A stretch of 64,000 nt of DNA from an uncultured bacterium (lineage in GTDB: Bacteria; Cyanobacteriota; Vampirovibrionia; Gastranaerophilales; Gastranaerophilaceae): contig CACWTN010000002.1 of the NCBI GenBank assembly GCA_902763805.1, positions 1-64,000 on the forward strand, written 5' to 3'. The translations under genes were made by a program, and so were the position numbers. This document shows positions 20,474-30,200 of this stretch, piece by piece (position 1 is the first letter of the stretch; each line of letters opens with the position of its first letter). Under the pieces are notes generated by a model. It made no database searches. It had not been told where the DNA came from and saw only the letters and a program-made list of their open reading frames with translations.

Positions 20474-20707
20474 TTATAGCTTTTTAATATACCAGTTACT
20501 ATTTCCAAAGTGGTTGAAATTCCAAAGGAGTTCGAAATAAAAATTAAACTCCAAAGAATTGTCGTCTTTGAAGTTCCAAGAGTATTTATTTAATTGTGTT
20601 TTGTGGTAACTTTCAAACGCTTCTTGAATTTCTTTTGCAAACTTTTTTCGGAATTCAGAATACGGAATATCTAATGTCTCTTTGGTTAATTTATTTTTCA
20701 AAATCAT
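20474..20707 (-). CDS. Small hypothetical protein
   Basis: This frame gives about 77 residues. GAGGG lies about 7 nt upstream of the ATG at 20707, so I prefer this start to the TTG six bases earlier. It overlaps the 3' end of the gene at 20691-20891 by 17 nt, so the two are translationally linked. The sequence is Lys/Phe/Asn-rich and soluble, with a C-terminal aromatic stretch (FYFELLWNFNHFGNSNWY). No family is recognised. It lies at the downstream end of the minus-strand accessory island. Confidence 0.5.
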   Translation of the reverse strand: MILKNKLTKETLDIPYSEFRKKFAKEIQEAFESYHKTQLNKYSWNFKDDNSLEFNFYFELLWNFNHFGNSNWYIKKL

Positions 20708-20891
20708 CTTCAAACCCTCTTATATTATCGAGTTCAATGTTGTATCTTTTGCCTGTTTTATCAACACAAGTTGCAAAATCTACTGTTTTATCAGCATATT
20801 TGTTCTCCCATAAACAAATCAATAAGCCGATTTCTTGCGTTTTTAAGTTTAAAATCTTTGTTCCATAGAGCATATAATCTTTTTCAACCAT
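20691..20891 (-). CDS. Small hypothetical protein
   Basis: This is a 66-residue protein with a good AGGAA site before the ATG. It is predicted to be a small beta-rich domain (YGTKILNLKTQEIGLLICLW, then FATCVDKTGKRYNIELDNI). It overlaps and probably drives the next minus-strand ORF. No family is recognised. Small proteins like this are common cargo of integrated elements. Confidence 0.5.
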   Translation of the reverse strand: MVEKDYMLYGTKILNLKTQEIGLLICLWENKYADKTVDFATCVDKTGKRYNIELDNIRGFEDDFEK

Positions 20892-21030
20892 AATGTGTTC
20901 CTTTCGCTATGAACATTAATCGATTACGTATGAGAAAATCTCAAGTGTAATACCTGTTTTTTGTATCATTTAGACATATTTATGTTGTAAATACCTTTTG
21001 AACTGTTCTTAAACGACACTTAAACACACC

Positions 21031-21252
21031 TTAAAAATCAATATCTTTTTCGTGGTCAATAAAAAATGCATTCAATAAATCTGCTTCGCGATGCAAATAT
21101 TTTACAATCGGTGCTAAATTGTAACACTCTTCTTTATCCGTCTGTGTTTCACAAAAATAATCTACAACAACCGCTATATTGTAAACTTCCTCCGCCCATT
21201 TGCTTAATTGTTTAAATTCTTTTGGAGTAATATTCAATCCGACTTTTTCCAT
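21031..21252 (-). CDS. Small acidic helical hypothetical protein
   Basis: This is a 73-residue protein, all-helical and acidic. It starts at an ATG with GGAG 9 nt upstream. It contains an ITPKEFKQLSKWAEEVYNIAV helix and a C-terminal HREADLLNAFF helix. The gap to the next ORF downstream is 139 bp with no clear signal. No family is recognised. It may be an accessory-island cargo gene. Confidence 0.5.
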   Translation of the reverse strand: MEKVGLNITPKEFKQLSKWAEEVYNIAVVVDYFCETQTDKEECYNLAPIVKYLHREADLLNAFFIDHEKDIDF

Positions 21253-21344
21253 ACTAAAATCTCCTTTACACGGACAACATTAGCGTGAAATAAGAATTAA
21301 AGCAGGAAAATTTTACAAAACAACACAAATCTGATTTTCAGAAG

Positions 21345-22322
21345 CTATTTTGCTACTTGCCAATGACCATTTTTATTAGCACCAATTCTTTTTATTAATC
21401 CACCATCTTGAAGTTTTTTCATATTGGCAGTTATGCTTTTCTTCGTAATTCCAATAATGTCAGCAAGTTCTTCTTGCGTTATATAAGGATTTGATTTAAT
21501 TGCATCAATAATTTTTTGCTGATTTATAGTAACCTTTATAGTAACCTTTTTGGTAACCTTTTTTTCTGTTAAAATTATTTCTTCTATTGTATTTAAAATC
21601 AGTGAAAGCATAAATTCAATGAATTTTGTGCTGTTTGCTTCACTATCGCTTGTTCCTAAAACTTTATAATATTCTTTTTGATTTTCTTTGATCAAAGTTT
21701 CTACAGGAAGCCAAGCAAAAACTTCTTTCCAATTCTTCAGAATTACAGTTTGCCACAAACGCCCCATTCTGCCATTTCCGTCTTGGAACGGGTGTATAAA
21801 TTCAAATTCGTAATGAAATACACAACTTTTTATAAGAGGATGTGCATCACTTGTTTTCAACCATTCAAATAAATCTCCCATAAGTTCCGGAACTCTGTCC
21901 GCCTGAGGTGCCATATGAACAACTTTTTCCCCGTCAAATATTCCGACTCCATCGGTTCTATATTTGCCATTTCTTTCAACTAAATCCTGCATCATAAGTT
22001 TATGAGCTTTTAGTAAATCTTTTTCTTTGTATGGATTAAGTGATAAGAGCAAATCATAGGCTTGAATTGAGTTTTTTACTTCTTGTATTTCATTAGGATT
22101 TCCTAAAACTCGTTTCCCTTCAATGATTGCTGTAATTTGTTTTAGGCTTAAACTGTTATTTTCAATAGCAAGAGAAGAATGTATCGTTTTAATTCGATTT
22201 TCTTTCCGCAATTGAACATGATACGGACTATCCTGAAGAGAATTAATTTCTCCAATTTTTTCTGAAATATTGGAAATAAGGTCAATTATTTTTGATGTAA
22301 TTTCAAATGGCGGTGTGTACAT
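21345..22322 (-). CDS. Fic-domain AMPylase-type protein with C-terminal winged HTH
   Basis: This is a 325-residue protein. The Fic motif HPFQDGNGRMGR starts at H177, the catalytic His, so the active site is intact. An N-terminal inhibitory-helix motif, S50-L-A-I-E54-N, is present and makes it a self-inhibited (class II) Fic protein. The N-terminal DUF4172/Fic_N-like helices precede it. The C-terminus (about 265-325) is a winged helix-turn-helix (ITQEELADIIGITKKSI). Fic proteins transfer AMP or another nucleotide monophosphate to target hydroxyls. The linker KKVTKKVTIKVTI comes from short DNA repeats of GTAACC(TTT) at 21529-21563. AGGAAG precedes the ATG. It lies directly downstream of the STAND NTPase in the same orientation but has an 88-bp gap, so its own promoter is likely. 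Confidence 0.88.
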   Translation of the reverse strand: MYTPPFEITSKIIDLISNISEKIGEINSLQDSPYHVQLRKENRIKTIHSSLAIENNSLSLKQITAIIEGKRVLGNPNEIQEVKNSIQAYDLLLSLNPYKEKDLLKAHKLMMQDLVERNGKYRTDGVGIFDGEKVVHMAPQADRVPELMGDLFEWLKTSDAHPLIKSCVFHYEFEFIHPFQDGNGRMGRLWQTVILKNWKEVFAWLPVETLIKENQKEYYKVLGTSDSEANSTKFIEFMLSLILNTIEEIILTEKKVTKKVTIKVTINQQKIIDAIKSNPYITQEELADIIGITKKSITANMKKLQDGGLIKRIGANKNGHWQVAK

Positions 22323-22410
22323 TTTAAACTTCCTAGTTATAGATACCGTATAGCATCTTTATTTTAGCATGAAGTCACTACTTTTGTTATAGTAAATGGA
22401 TTTCATTAAA

Positions 22411-25400
22411 TTAATTATAAAGACTTTCCAAATAGTCTCGAATTCTTTCTTGTCGAGCATATTCTTTTTTACTACTAATTAAGTCATTAATGTAACATCT
22501 GTGTTGAAGATACTTTGAACCTTTTAATATAGATTTTATACTTTCCAATGATTTAATCCTCTGTTCAATTATAGGAACAAAGCTTCCGTTCCAAGATGAG
22601 TATGAAGCTGGTTCTAAAGAGATTGCTTTAAATATATTTATATCACTATTTAATTTTAGTAAATCTTGAATGTATTTAATTTTTAAATTTTCATATCGAT
22701 ATACAATAATATCAAAAATAACTTGAAGTTTTTCTTTATTATATGCATTTTTTTGAATAAAATCAAAAATGTATTTTTGTTGGTTTTTAATTATTAAATC
22801 ACCATTTTCACTTGGTTTTGGGAATATTTTCGCCGATAAAAATTCTAAATAATATGCTCGTTTTTTTAATATCATATTATCAATGGCAATATCAATTAAT
22901 TCAGCATAATTTTTAGTTTTCCAGATATATTCAAAAAGCCCATGATATGATACATTTTCATATTTATCTTCACCTAGCTTTTCTGTAATTTTAGTCCAAA
23001 AATTTACATCCCTATTGAAAATTTCAACAAATAAGCACCCTGAATGTTCTCCATTTATTTTCAAAGACATTAAATACAAATCTTCTAGAATTTCTATATT
23101 TTTATCAAAAATATTAACTAATTTTTTAGCATCTTCTTCAAAAAAGTATGTTTTTAGATAATCTGATACTATGTGTTTATTGTTGTGCATTTTTGTACAA
23201 ATCATTTGAGATATTGTTCTGACAATACTTGAATCATAATTACTATATTTTTCAAGAGAAAATACTGAGATGATTTTTGGATTATCACATCTTAAAGCCT
23301 CCTCCATATATTTGGTCATTTGATTACATACATTTTCATCTATATCAGCTTCAGGATATTCTTCATAAAAGGCTTTTAGCCACAAATACTTTTCATCAAT
23401 TCTACATTTAGTTATTAGATTTTTTGTTTTTATTGTACCAACAAATTTAAATAAATTCCTGATAATTTTGTTTGGATAATAAATTGTTTGTATTTTCTTT
23501 TTAAAATATAAATTTATTACATACAAATATATTTTCGGCTCTTTTTCAAGGAGCTCCAATACGTCCATCAATCCGCTATAAATATGCTCCGAGGTACAAA
23601 AAGAACTCTTTTCGTATTTTTTGAATACGTTGATAAAATTAACCCAATCTTGTTCTTTGAAGCGATTTATTTGTTTAAATAATCTATTCCTTCTTTTTTC
23701 TTCAGATTTTTTCCAATGTTCTTTCAGCTTATCTCTTGTAGATAAATTAATTAAAAGCATACATTCTGCATTTTCTTTATATCTCAGCAATTCTTTATTG
23801 GGTTTTACACTTAGATAATCATATATTTTTGTAAGGTTATATAATATTACTGCTAATTTGAAATCAATTATTTTTTTTCTTGATACAAAAAGTTTTGAAA
23901 AGCAGTCCATATCAAATTGAATAAACTTTGTTCGGTACTTATTATTTGCCCCAAATAGATGATAATTATATATGAATTCTTCAACATAGGGTTTGTATAA
24001 TTTCATTTGATAAAGTTTATGTAAAATCTTCCACATATATTTTCTTAATTTATAAGCATTTTTTGTTGGTGCCACATATATTTGCTGCATTATAAAACTG
24101 CGATTGTCTAGACCATTTTTTGTTATATGATCTTCAATTTTAAAATAACTTTTAAATAACGATATTAACAAAAGAGTTTCATTTGTTTTTTTACCATATT
24201 CTGATAATTGCCAAATCTTATCAATGATAAAATACTCATTTTTATAATCATCACAATATGAATCTTCGTCATAACTATACATTTCTGATAATGCTATATA
24301 AATATCGTGAATGTACTCTGCATTTTTATTAAAAATATCTATTAAGAGTTCAATAGCATCTTCACAGTATTCTGTTCTTTTGAATTGTGATAAAATTTCT
24401 ATCTCAAAAGATGTTATATTTTTATTGTTAGAAGCTTCATAAATATCATAATCTTTTATGTTATATGGTAATGATTCTATACTATTAATTCTATTTTGTA
24501 TATATAACAATGTTCTATCTATATTTAATTTTGAAAAATGTTTGACAAAATAATACTCTTCATCTGAATTACAATTCTGCCAAGTTTTATTTATCTCTGT
24601 TTTTATATAATTTAAATTTTCTTCATCGAAAAATATTCTTAAGATTATATTTAGGGCATTAACAATTTGCGTAGAATATTTTGGGAATGTCAATGATAAT
24701 AAATTTTCTAATGATATATATTTTTGTTCAATCAGAACATAATATATTACAAAATCTTTAAGATTTTGGTCGCTTATTTTTAATATTTCATCTTCATATT
24801 TATCAATAATTTCTAATGAATATAAGTAGTCACACACTTTTGTAAAGGAGCTTGCATTAATGTTAAAACAATTTAATAATATTTGCACAATTTCATTTAA
24901 TTTATAATTTGTAGTTCCTAAAAATCCTATAATGAACAGAATACAGTATGTATCTATTTGTGAATCTAAACCACTCAAAATATCGCCATAATATGATTTA
25001 AAAAGATCTTTTGTATTCATTATGGCATTATAGCCCTTATTTATCGCTTTTTGTGCTGCCATAACAGCTAAGCGTATATTCCCTTGGGATATTTTACAAA
25101 TTTGTTCGATATATTTTGGATTGTTGATATTATAATTTTTTTGTAAAAATTGTTTTATTTGTTCATTAGAAAAATTTTCTATTTTAATTATTGAAGGTTC
25201 TGTATATTTAAAAATGGTACTTAAGATTTTTTCTTTAGCATAGTCACGAACAGTTGCTACTATCTTGATATTAGTTTCTTGTTTTTTTGCCTGAATAAAA
25301 CTTAATATGTATTCAATTTCTCTTATTTCATTTATATCATCTAGAAATAAAATGTAATTTCCTGGTTCATTAAAATATATATTTAAGTCAGATTGAATAA

Positions 25401-26124
25401 AAGCTCCGTTTGACTTAACACAATATTTTTTATATTCATTTTCATCAAATAATTTGCACGTTTCCAGTACTAATTTTGTTTTTCCAACTCCTGGAGCTCC
25501 AATTACAACTGTCACATCAGTTTTTAAAATAGATCCTTTAAGTTCTATTAATTCTTTTTCTCTAAACATAAATGCTGTATCTAGTGGTGATGACATAGAT
25601 TTTTTATTATATATCTCTATAAAATCATCTATTGAAAATATTTGATGACTATCTAAAGGCGTACCTAATTCTTCAAAACAAATAGAAGGGTAATGTTCTA
25701 ATAAATCATGAGACATTGTTCCTAAATCTATTATTTCTAATGAAATTCCTTCAGTTATGTTTTTCAATGATTCTTGTTGTTCAGGAGTTATATTTGTAGA
25801 TGAATATACACAAATAATTTTTTCTATTTTATCTTTTTTCAAATTTAATTTCTTCGGATTTAGCGTTGATTTAATATCTTGTTCTAACTTCCTATAGGTA
25901 TTATTTTTAACAGAACCATACATGATTAAAATATATTTACCATCAGGTGTCTTTACATAGGTGTCAGGAATTCCTATTGTTGTTTTATTTGTTCCATCTT
26001 CTGAACCAAGAGGACAGATATTAGAAAATTTATATTTTTTATATAGATATCTGTCGCAGAGCTTTTGGAACTCCCCGCCACTTAATTCCTTTATTTTTTG
26101 TTGAATAGTGTTAATTTTACTCAT
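22411..26124 (-). CDS. Large STAND-like NTPase with degenerate nuclease-like N-terminus (putative antiviral sensor)
   Basis: This is a 1237-residue protein. The N-terminus (about 1-150) resembles the PD-(D/E)xK restriction-type domain fused to nSTAND NTPases: GGEFQKLCDRYLY, G-T-N-K then P53-D54. However, the strand that normally carries the catalytic Glu reads ILIMYGSVK, so the acidic residue seems lost. The P-loop GAPGVGKT is at 209-216, Walker B YILFLDDINE at 257-266, and an ATVRDY sensor-like motif is near 294. The last 900 residues are alpha-helical repeats without a recognised motif, as expected for a target-sensing region. It follows a small membrane protein by 18 nt. Large STAND NTPases of this build (Avs/nSTAND3 type) commonly sense phage proteins; that role here is inference. 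Confidence 0.75.
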   Translation of the reverse strand: MSKINTIQQKIKELSGGEFQKLCDRYLYKKYKFSNICPLGSEDGTNKTTIGIPDTYVKTPDGKYILIMYGSVKNNTYRKLEQDIKSTLNPKKLNLKKDKIEKIICVYSSTNITPEQQESLKNITEGISLEIIDLGTMSHDLLEHYPSICFEELGTPLDSHQIFSIDDFIEIYNKKSMSSPLDTAFMFREKELIELKGSILKTDVTVVIGAPGVGKTKLVLETCKLFDENEYKKYCVKSNGAFIQSDLNIYFNEPGNYILFLDDINEIREIEYILSFIQAKKQETNIKIVATVRDYAKEKILSTIFKYTEPSIIKIENFSNEQIKQFLQKNYNINNPKYIEQICKISQGNIRLAVMAAQKAINKGYNAIMNTKDLFKSYYGDILSGLDSQIDTYCILFIIGFLGTTNYKLNEIVQILLNCFNINASSFTKVCDYLYSLEIIDKYEDEILKISDQNLKDFVIYYVLIEQKYISLENLLSLTFPKYSTQIVNALNIILRIFFDEENLNYIKTEINKTWQNCNSDEEYYFVKHFSKLNIDRTLLYIQNRINSIESLPYNIKDYDIYEASNNKNITSFEIEILSQFKRTEYCEDAIELLIDIFNKNAEYIHDIYIALSEMYSYDEDSYCDDYKNEYFIIDKIWQLSEYGKKTNETLLLISLFKSYFKIEDHITKNGLDNRSFIMQQIYVAPTKNAYKLRKYMWKILHKLYQMKLYKPYVEEFIYNYHLFGANNKYRTKFIQFDMDCFSKLFVSRKKIIDFKLAVILYNLTKIYDYLSVKPNKELLRYKENAECMLLINLSTRDKLKEHWKKSEEKRRNRLFKQINRFKEQDWVNFINVFKKYEKSSFCTSEHIYSGLMDVLELLEKEPKIYLYVINLYFKKKIQTIYYPNKIIRNLFKFVGTIKTKNLITKCRIDEKYLWLKAFYEEYPEADIDENVCNQMTKYMEEALRCDNPKIISVFSLEKYSNYDSSIVRTISQMICTKMHNNKHIVSDYLKTYFFEEDAKKLVNIFDKNIEILEDLYLMSLKINGEHSGCLFVEIFNRDVNFWTKITEKLGEDKYENVSYHGLFEYIWKTKNYAELIDIAIDNMILKKRAYYLEFLSAKIFPKPSENGDLIIKNQQKYIFDFIQKNAYNKEKLQVIFDIIVYRYENLKIKYIQDLLKLNSDINIFKAISLEPASYSSWNGSFVPIIEQRIKSLESIKSILKGSKYLQHRCYINDLISSKKEYARQERIRDYLESLYN

Positions 26125-26142
26125 AAATATTGTTCATTTGTT

Positions 26143-26610
26143 TTAATAGTTTAATAGTAAAAATAATTGAACAAAAGTAATAATCCCTGCTGTTACTCCA
26201 AATATAGCGGAAGCTATAAAGAAATATTTGCTCTTTTCTATAAACCAAGTCCAAGTATTATATACTGATTCATTATTCTTTTCGATTAATTCACTATGTT
26301 TTTTAATATTACCTTTTTTGTATTCATCATAATTAGCAAATTGTTTCTCTGCAATTTTGTTATATCTAAAAGTTTTAATAATTTCAAAAATTACAAAAAT
26401 AAAGACGGATAAACCAAAAAATATTAGAATCCATATGAGGGCTTTTTCGTCAATATCATTATGTGTATAACATAATATTGCTAACATCGATATATAACCT
26501 AAAGAACAAACAGTAGAATTATATCGTTCATTTTCTTGCAATAACCGCCTTTGTAACTCAATGGTTTTCAAATTACATTCATTAATTTTTTCAATCTTTA
26601 TATCTTCCAT
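26143..26610 (-). CDS. Three-TM membrane protein linked to the STAND NTPase
   Basis: This is a 155-residue protein. It has hydrophobic helices at about 33-51, 58-82 and 127-153, and charged segments between them rich in Lys, Glu and Asn. The topology resembles small SLATT-like effector or sensor membrane proteins of bacterial defence islands, though no diagnostic motif is visible. It ends 18 nt before the STAND NTPase gene and is its likely operon partner. It could be a pore-forming effector or a membrane anchor, but this rests on position alone. Confidence 0.65.
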   Translation of the reverse strand: MEDIKIEKINECNLKTIELQRRLLQENERYNSTVCSLGYISMLAILCYTHNDIDEKALIWILIFFGLSVFIFVIFEIIKTFRYNKIAEKQFANYDEYKKGNIKKHSELIEKNNESVYNTWTWFIEKSKYFFIASAIFGVTAGIITFVQLFLLLNY

Positions 26611-26795
26611 TTTATTACTAAATTATCCCCAAAATAAATAACAGCATGATAATTATATTATATTATGTATCTTCAGCAGTGAGCTTTTTATTAATTATTT
26701 TTTTATTTTTTATAATACAAATTTCAATTTTCAATATTAAGAAAATGATAAACACAAGAATTTTATAAAATTCACAAAATTTATAACCTAATGTA

Positions 26796-27791
26796 TTATA
26801 TAAAAAATTTCCAAATATCCTGGTTAAGTTTCGATAATGGACGTTTATTTATATTTTCAGATGTTGTATAATTTCCGGTTATTATACAATCTATAAAGTC
26901 ATCTGTATAAAATATACCATTTTCATCTAGAAATTGTCTTATTGAATTTATATATTCTAGAGAATAGCATTTTTTCTTAATTAAAAGTTCCCGTACAACA
27001 TCTTTATGGTACTGGTAGCGATCTGTAAGTTTGAAAAGATTTAGGTGGGTTTCCGCTTCTGTGGAATTAGCATCTATTGCAATTGAAAAAGCACTTTCCT
27101 GCTTGTATAAATTTTTAATATCCGAAACTTCTAATCTAAAATTTATCATACTGGCAAGACTCTTTGTGTATGGGTGAACAGGCAAGTAATCCTTATTACC
27201 TTTGAGTGATGAATTACATGACGGACAAGAAGGAATCAAATTATAAAATGATAAAGCAAGATAAGGATATATGGATTTCGGATAGTAGTGATCATAATGT
27301 GGTTTTATAGAATATTTCGGTTTGTCATCTTCATCATAGTTTATTGCTGCATAAGTATAGTTTATATTGCAATAAGGACAAGCTTTTATACCAAGAGCTT
27401 CTATTATTTTGTATGAATATTTTTTGTTTTTAATAAAATTATTGTACAATTTTTCAAAGTTTTTAGATATTGTCCTTGCAATTGAAGAATCTCCGGATAA
27501 GCCAGCTTCTGTTATAGTTTTTGCTTGAAGCTTTGCAATAGTAGTTTCTAAATTTTTAGTAATATACTGCAAATTATCATTGTGTTCTTTCATTTTTTTA
27601 ACATCAGCTTTAAGAATTTTGTCAATATTATTTTTCATATAGTTAATGTTAGCCGACAGTTTTTCTGACGGATTATTGTTTTTTACATTCTCCAAAAACT
27701 CTGATATTTTATTATCTATTTTTTCAATACTAATATATTCTAAAAAAATAGCATAAGCTTTATCTATATTTTCTTTTTGAATTTTATGCAT
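26796..27791 (-). CDS. PtuB-like HNH endonuclease (Septu-type)
   Basis: This is a 331-residue protein. It has a helical N-terminus, then an HNH nuclease core with zinc-binding cysteines: C138-P-Y-C141, D167-H168-Y-Y-P-K-S, N184, and C189-P-S-C192-N. This matches the PtuB / retron-associated HNH family. The start overlaps the end of the ATPase gene by 8 nt, so translation is coupled. In Septu systems an ATPase (PtuA) and an HNH nuclease (PtuB) form a complex that degrades phage DNA. No reverse transcriptase is nearby, so it is not a complete retron. A 16-bp perfect palindrome (26758-26773) lies just downstream of the stop. Confidence 0.85.
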   Translation of the reverse strand: MHKIQKENIDKAYAIFLEYISIEKIDNKISEFLENVKNNNPSEKLSANINYMKNNIDKILKADVKKMKEHNDNLQYITKNLETTIAKLQAKTITEAGLSGDSSIARTISKNFEKLYNNFIKNKKYSYKIIEALGIKACPYCNINYTYAAINYDEDDKPKYSIKPHYDHYYPKSIYPYLALSFYNLIPSCPSCNSSLKGNKDYLPVHPYTKSLASMINFRLEVSDIKNLYKQESAFSIAIDANSTEAETHLNLFKLTDRYQYHKDVVRELLIKKKCYSLEYINSIRQFLDENGIFYTDDFIDCIITGNYTTSENINKRPLSKLNQDIWKFFI

Positions 27792-29733
27792 TTAAGTTCC
27801 TTTTATATTGTGCCTCAAGCATTTTTCTTATTAATTCTTCACCAATAATATTTATAGTACAATGAGCTTTTTCTAGATCTTGTTTTAAAGATTTGGAATT
27901 ATTGATAATATTAATGGCTTCTTGGATTTTTATCTCTGCAAATTTACTTATATTATTGTCAATGAAAAAAGAATCATATAATAGTTTATGTATATTAGAT
28001 GCAAATGTTTGATTAAATTTATCACAGCATACAGTTCTATTGTTTTCTTTTTTTAGCAAAATGACATTGGTTCTGGGCATGTCTGAAAGAATGAAAGGAG
28101 AGTGTGTTGTTAAGATAAGATTACAAAAGGTATCAGAGTTTTTAAATATTTCTGTAATATAATAAACCATATTTCTTTGCCATTCCGGATGCCAACTTAA
28201 GTCCATTTCATCAAATATAAATGTTTGTACAGGCTGCTTTGTATTCTCAAATTTATTATATTCTATTATTTGCATGAGAGTTCCAAAAAACATCAACATA
28301 CGCTGTTCTCCGGTACTGAGCTGCTTGAAAGTAAACGTATCCTTTTTGCTTTCTTTATAAAAATTTATATTAAATATTTTTACTAGTAATGATTCCATTC
28401 CATATAGCATTCTTTCCTGTTTACTTAATTTTGAATATTCCATTGAATATTTATTAGTTTTTAACAAAAAATCTTTTTTTACTCTAATAATGGCTTCTTT
28501 GTTATCATCAATTATTTCTAGGCAATTTTCTATTAAAGATTTAATTCCTTTAATATTGTTTTCATAATCAATAACTAAATCTATAAATTGGATTATGCTG
28601 CTAGCTTGATAATTTTTGAAAGTCCATATTGGTGGCGAAATTATGATTTTATATTGTTTAGTAATAACTTCTTTAAGAGAATTATAAAATTTCAATCGTG
28701 AAGAGACATTCCAGTAGTCTATATAATGTTTTTCATACTCGTCTTGTGCATCAACAACAGATGTTAAAAAATCTTCAAGATAAAAGTTGTTTTCTTTTTT
28801 AGTTTTTGCATATTCTTCTGTATTAAGTAAATTTAAAACTTTAAGTAGTACCATTTCAAAACATAATATGGGAAGGTGATTATGAATAAATAGTTCAAGA
28901 CGTTTTTCCAGAAAAATTTCATCTAATTTGTTACACATAAATCTTCTGGTTGTGTAATTTAGTCTGCGTATTAAATTATTAGGATGTGTTAATTTAAGAT
29001 AAGTTTTATATTTAATTAAATCATCATTCATGTGATAAATTGCATCATTTATATTGTATTCTAATCCCATGTATTCAAATTTAAAAAATGGAAAGTTTTT
29101 AAACAGTTCAAAATCATTATTACTTAACAGTTTTTTTATGGCATCAATAGTATCATTTGTATTAAATCTGTCAAAATAAAAATAATTATTTAATTTAAAT
29201 TGCAACCTATTTTTTTGTTCAATATTATCCACAATATATTGCTTATTCTCGCTAAGTCTTAGAAATGTCTGAAATTTAGCTATTTGAGAGTTTTGTTTTC
29301 TAATTCTTTTATCTTTTATCATAGTACATTCAACGTATTTTTTATCAATTTTTAATTCTGTATCAATAATTCCATTTATATATGCAAAAAAATTATTATT
29401 ATAACGAAAGACAAGGCAATATTTCTTGGGCACATCTTTTATATTGCCATATGATTTTTCAGATGTTTTGACATTAGGATTGTGTGCTTGTATGATAGAA
29501 TATATTGTATCAACAAAATTGCTTTTGCCACTACCATTTTTCCCTACAACTGCAATAATATTAATATTTTCACCAAATATATGATTGTAATCCTTGTTTG
29601 TTTTTAAATCTATTTTTAAAATATTTTCTTTTGTTAATACCGGTTTTGCAGCTATTATAAATTTTGGATTTAGCGATGAATCAAAATTTTCAAAGGCTTT
29701 TAACTTATCAACCCACAAATAAACTAATTCCAT
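27784..29733 (-). CDS. PtuA-like AAA/ABC-type ATPase (Septu-type)
   Basis: This protein has about 649 residues from the ATG at 29733. That start sits 8 nt after a strong AGGAGG; a GTG 9 nt earlier is too close to that site. It has a P-loop GKNGSGKS near residue 65, an ABC-signature-like LSTGEQRML at about 482, Walker B FIFDEMDLSWHPEW at about 517, and an H-loop LTTHSPFILSDM. This is the SMC/RecF/OLD-like fold of PtuA. A large helical insertion separates the two ATPase halves. It is translationally coupled to the HNH nuclease. Retron-linked PtuA is the main alternative, but no reverse transcriptase gene is present. Confidence 0.85.
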   Translation of the reverse strand: MELVYLWVDKLKAFENFDSSLNPKFIIAAKPVLTKENILKIDLKTNKDYNHIFGENINIIAVVGKNGSGKSNFVDTIYSIIQAHNPNVKTSEKSYGNIKDVPKKYCLVFRYNNNFFAYINGIIDTELKIDKKYVECTMIKDKRIRKQNSQIAKFQTFLRLSENKQYIVDNIEQKNRLQFKLNNYFYFDRFNTNDTIDAIKKLLSNNDFELFKNFPFFKFEYMGLEYNINDAIYHMNDDLIKYKTYLKLTHPNNLIRRLNYTTRRFMCNKLDEIFLEKRLELFIHNHLPILCFEMVLLKVLNLLNTEEYAKTKKENNFYLEDFLTSVVDAQDEYEKHYIDYWNVSSRLKFYNSLKEVITKQYKIIISPPIWTFKNYQASSIIQFIDLVIDYENNIKGIKSLIENCLEIIDDNKEAIIRVKKDFLLKTNKYSMEYSKLSKQERMLYGMESLLVKIFNINFYKESKKDTFTFKQLSTGEQRMLMFFGTLMQIIEYNKFENTKQPVQTFIFDEMDLSWHPEWQRNMVYYITEIFKNSDTFCNLILTTHSPFILSDMPRTNVILLKKENNRTVCCDKFNQTFASNIHKLLYDSFFIDNNISKFAEIKIQEAINIINNSKSLKQDLEKAHCTINIIGEELIRKMLEAQYKRNLNA

Positions 29734-29804
29734 TACACACACCTCCTAAACTAATGTATCATAAAATAAACTGTGTGTATAATGAAATTTATATTTTGTT
29801 TATT

Positions 29805-29830
29805 GACATAATGTACTATACAAATATGTC
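29805..29830. promoter_or_regulatory. Inverted repeat upstream of the Septu-like operon
   Basis: GACATA (29805-29810) and TATGTC (29825-29830) are perfect inverted half-sites 14 bp apart, about 75 bp upstream of the ATPase ATG. The spacing suits a dimeric regulator. Whether it is an operator is unproven. Confidence 0.3.
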
Positions 29831-29833
29831 TCC

Positions 29834-29879
29834 ATCTCATAGTTAATTACATCTTGTTCTGTATGTTAAATTACACCAA
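29834..29879 (+). repeat. 46-bp dispersed repeat, copy 1
   Basis: This matches 38492-38537 in the same orientation at 42 of 46 positions. The shared core is CTTGTTCTGTATGTTAAATT. Both copies lie in gene-free spacers a few hundred bp upstream of a GC-rich element. No coding sense or mobile-element gene is linked. Confidence 0.75.
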
Positions 29880-30022
29880 TTTTCCCGACAGTTACGGGGT
29901 TTTTGAAAAAGAGAGAATTTGATTATAGGTTTTCAGGACAGTTTGGATGCGTTTATATCGGCTATGATGTCGTGTTATTGGGAGTTTAAGGCAGATTTAT
30001 AGTGTAGAGATTAATAGGACTA

Positions 30023-30153
30023 TTTTTGCACTTTTGTCCGTGTTTTTGCAATCTTTTGCACTGATACTTTTCTTTTTAACATGTTTTATGACTTAAAGTG
30101 CCAATATATTTGAATATTTACCATGTGCAAGATTGCGCAACATAGTGCAAAAA
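30023..30153. repeat. Nested imperfect inverted repeats of TTTTTGCAC
   Basis: The outer arms are TTTTTGCAC (30023-30031) and GTGCAAAAA (30145-30153). The inner arms are GCAATCTTTTGCAC (30048-30061) and GTGCAAGATTGC (30125-30136), with a 2-nt bulge and a loop of about 63 nt. The arrangement could fold as RNA or be a paired binding site. No gene overlaps it. Confidence 0.5.
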
Positions 30154-30200
30154 AAATTATCTTACATTTTGATATGTGTCGAAATGTCTCTGAGATTAAG

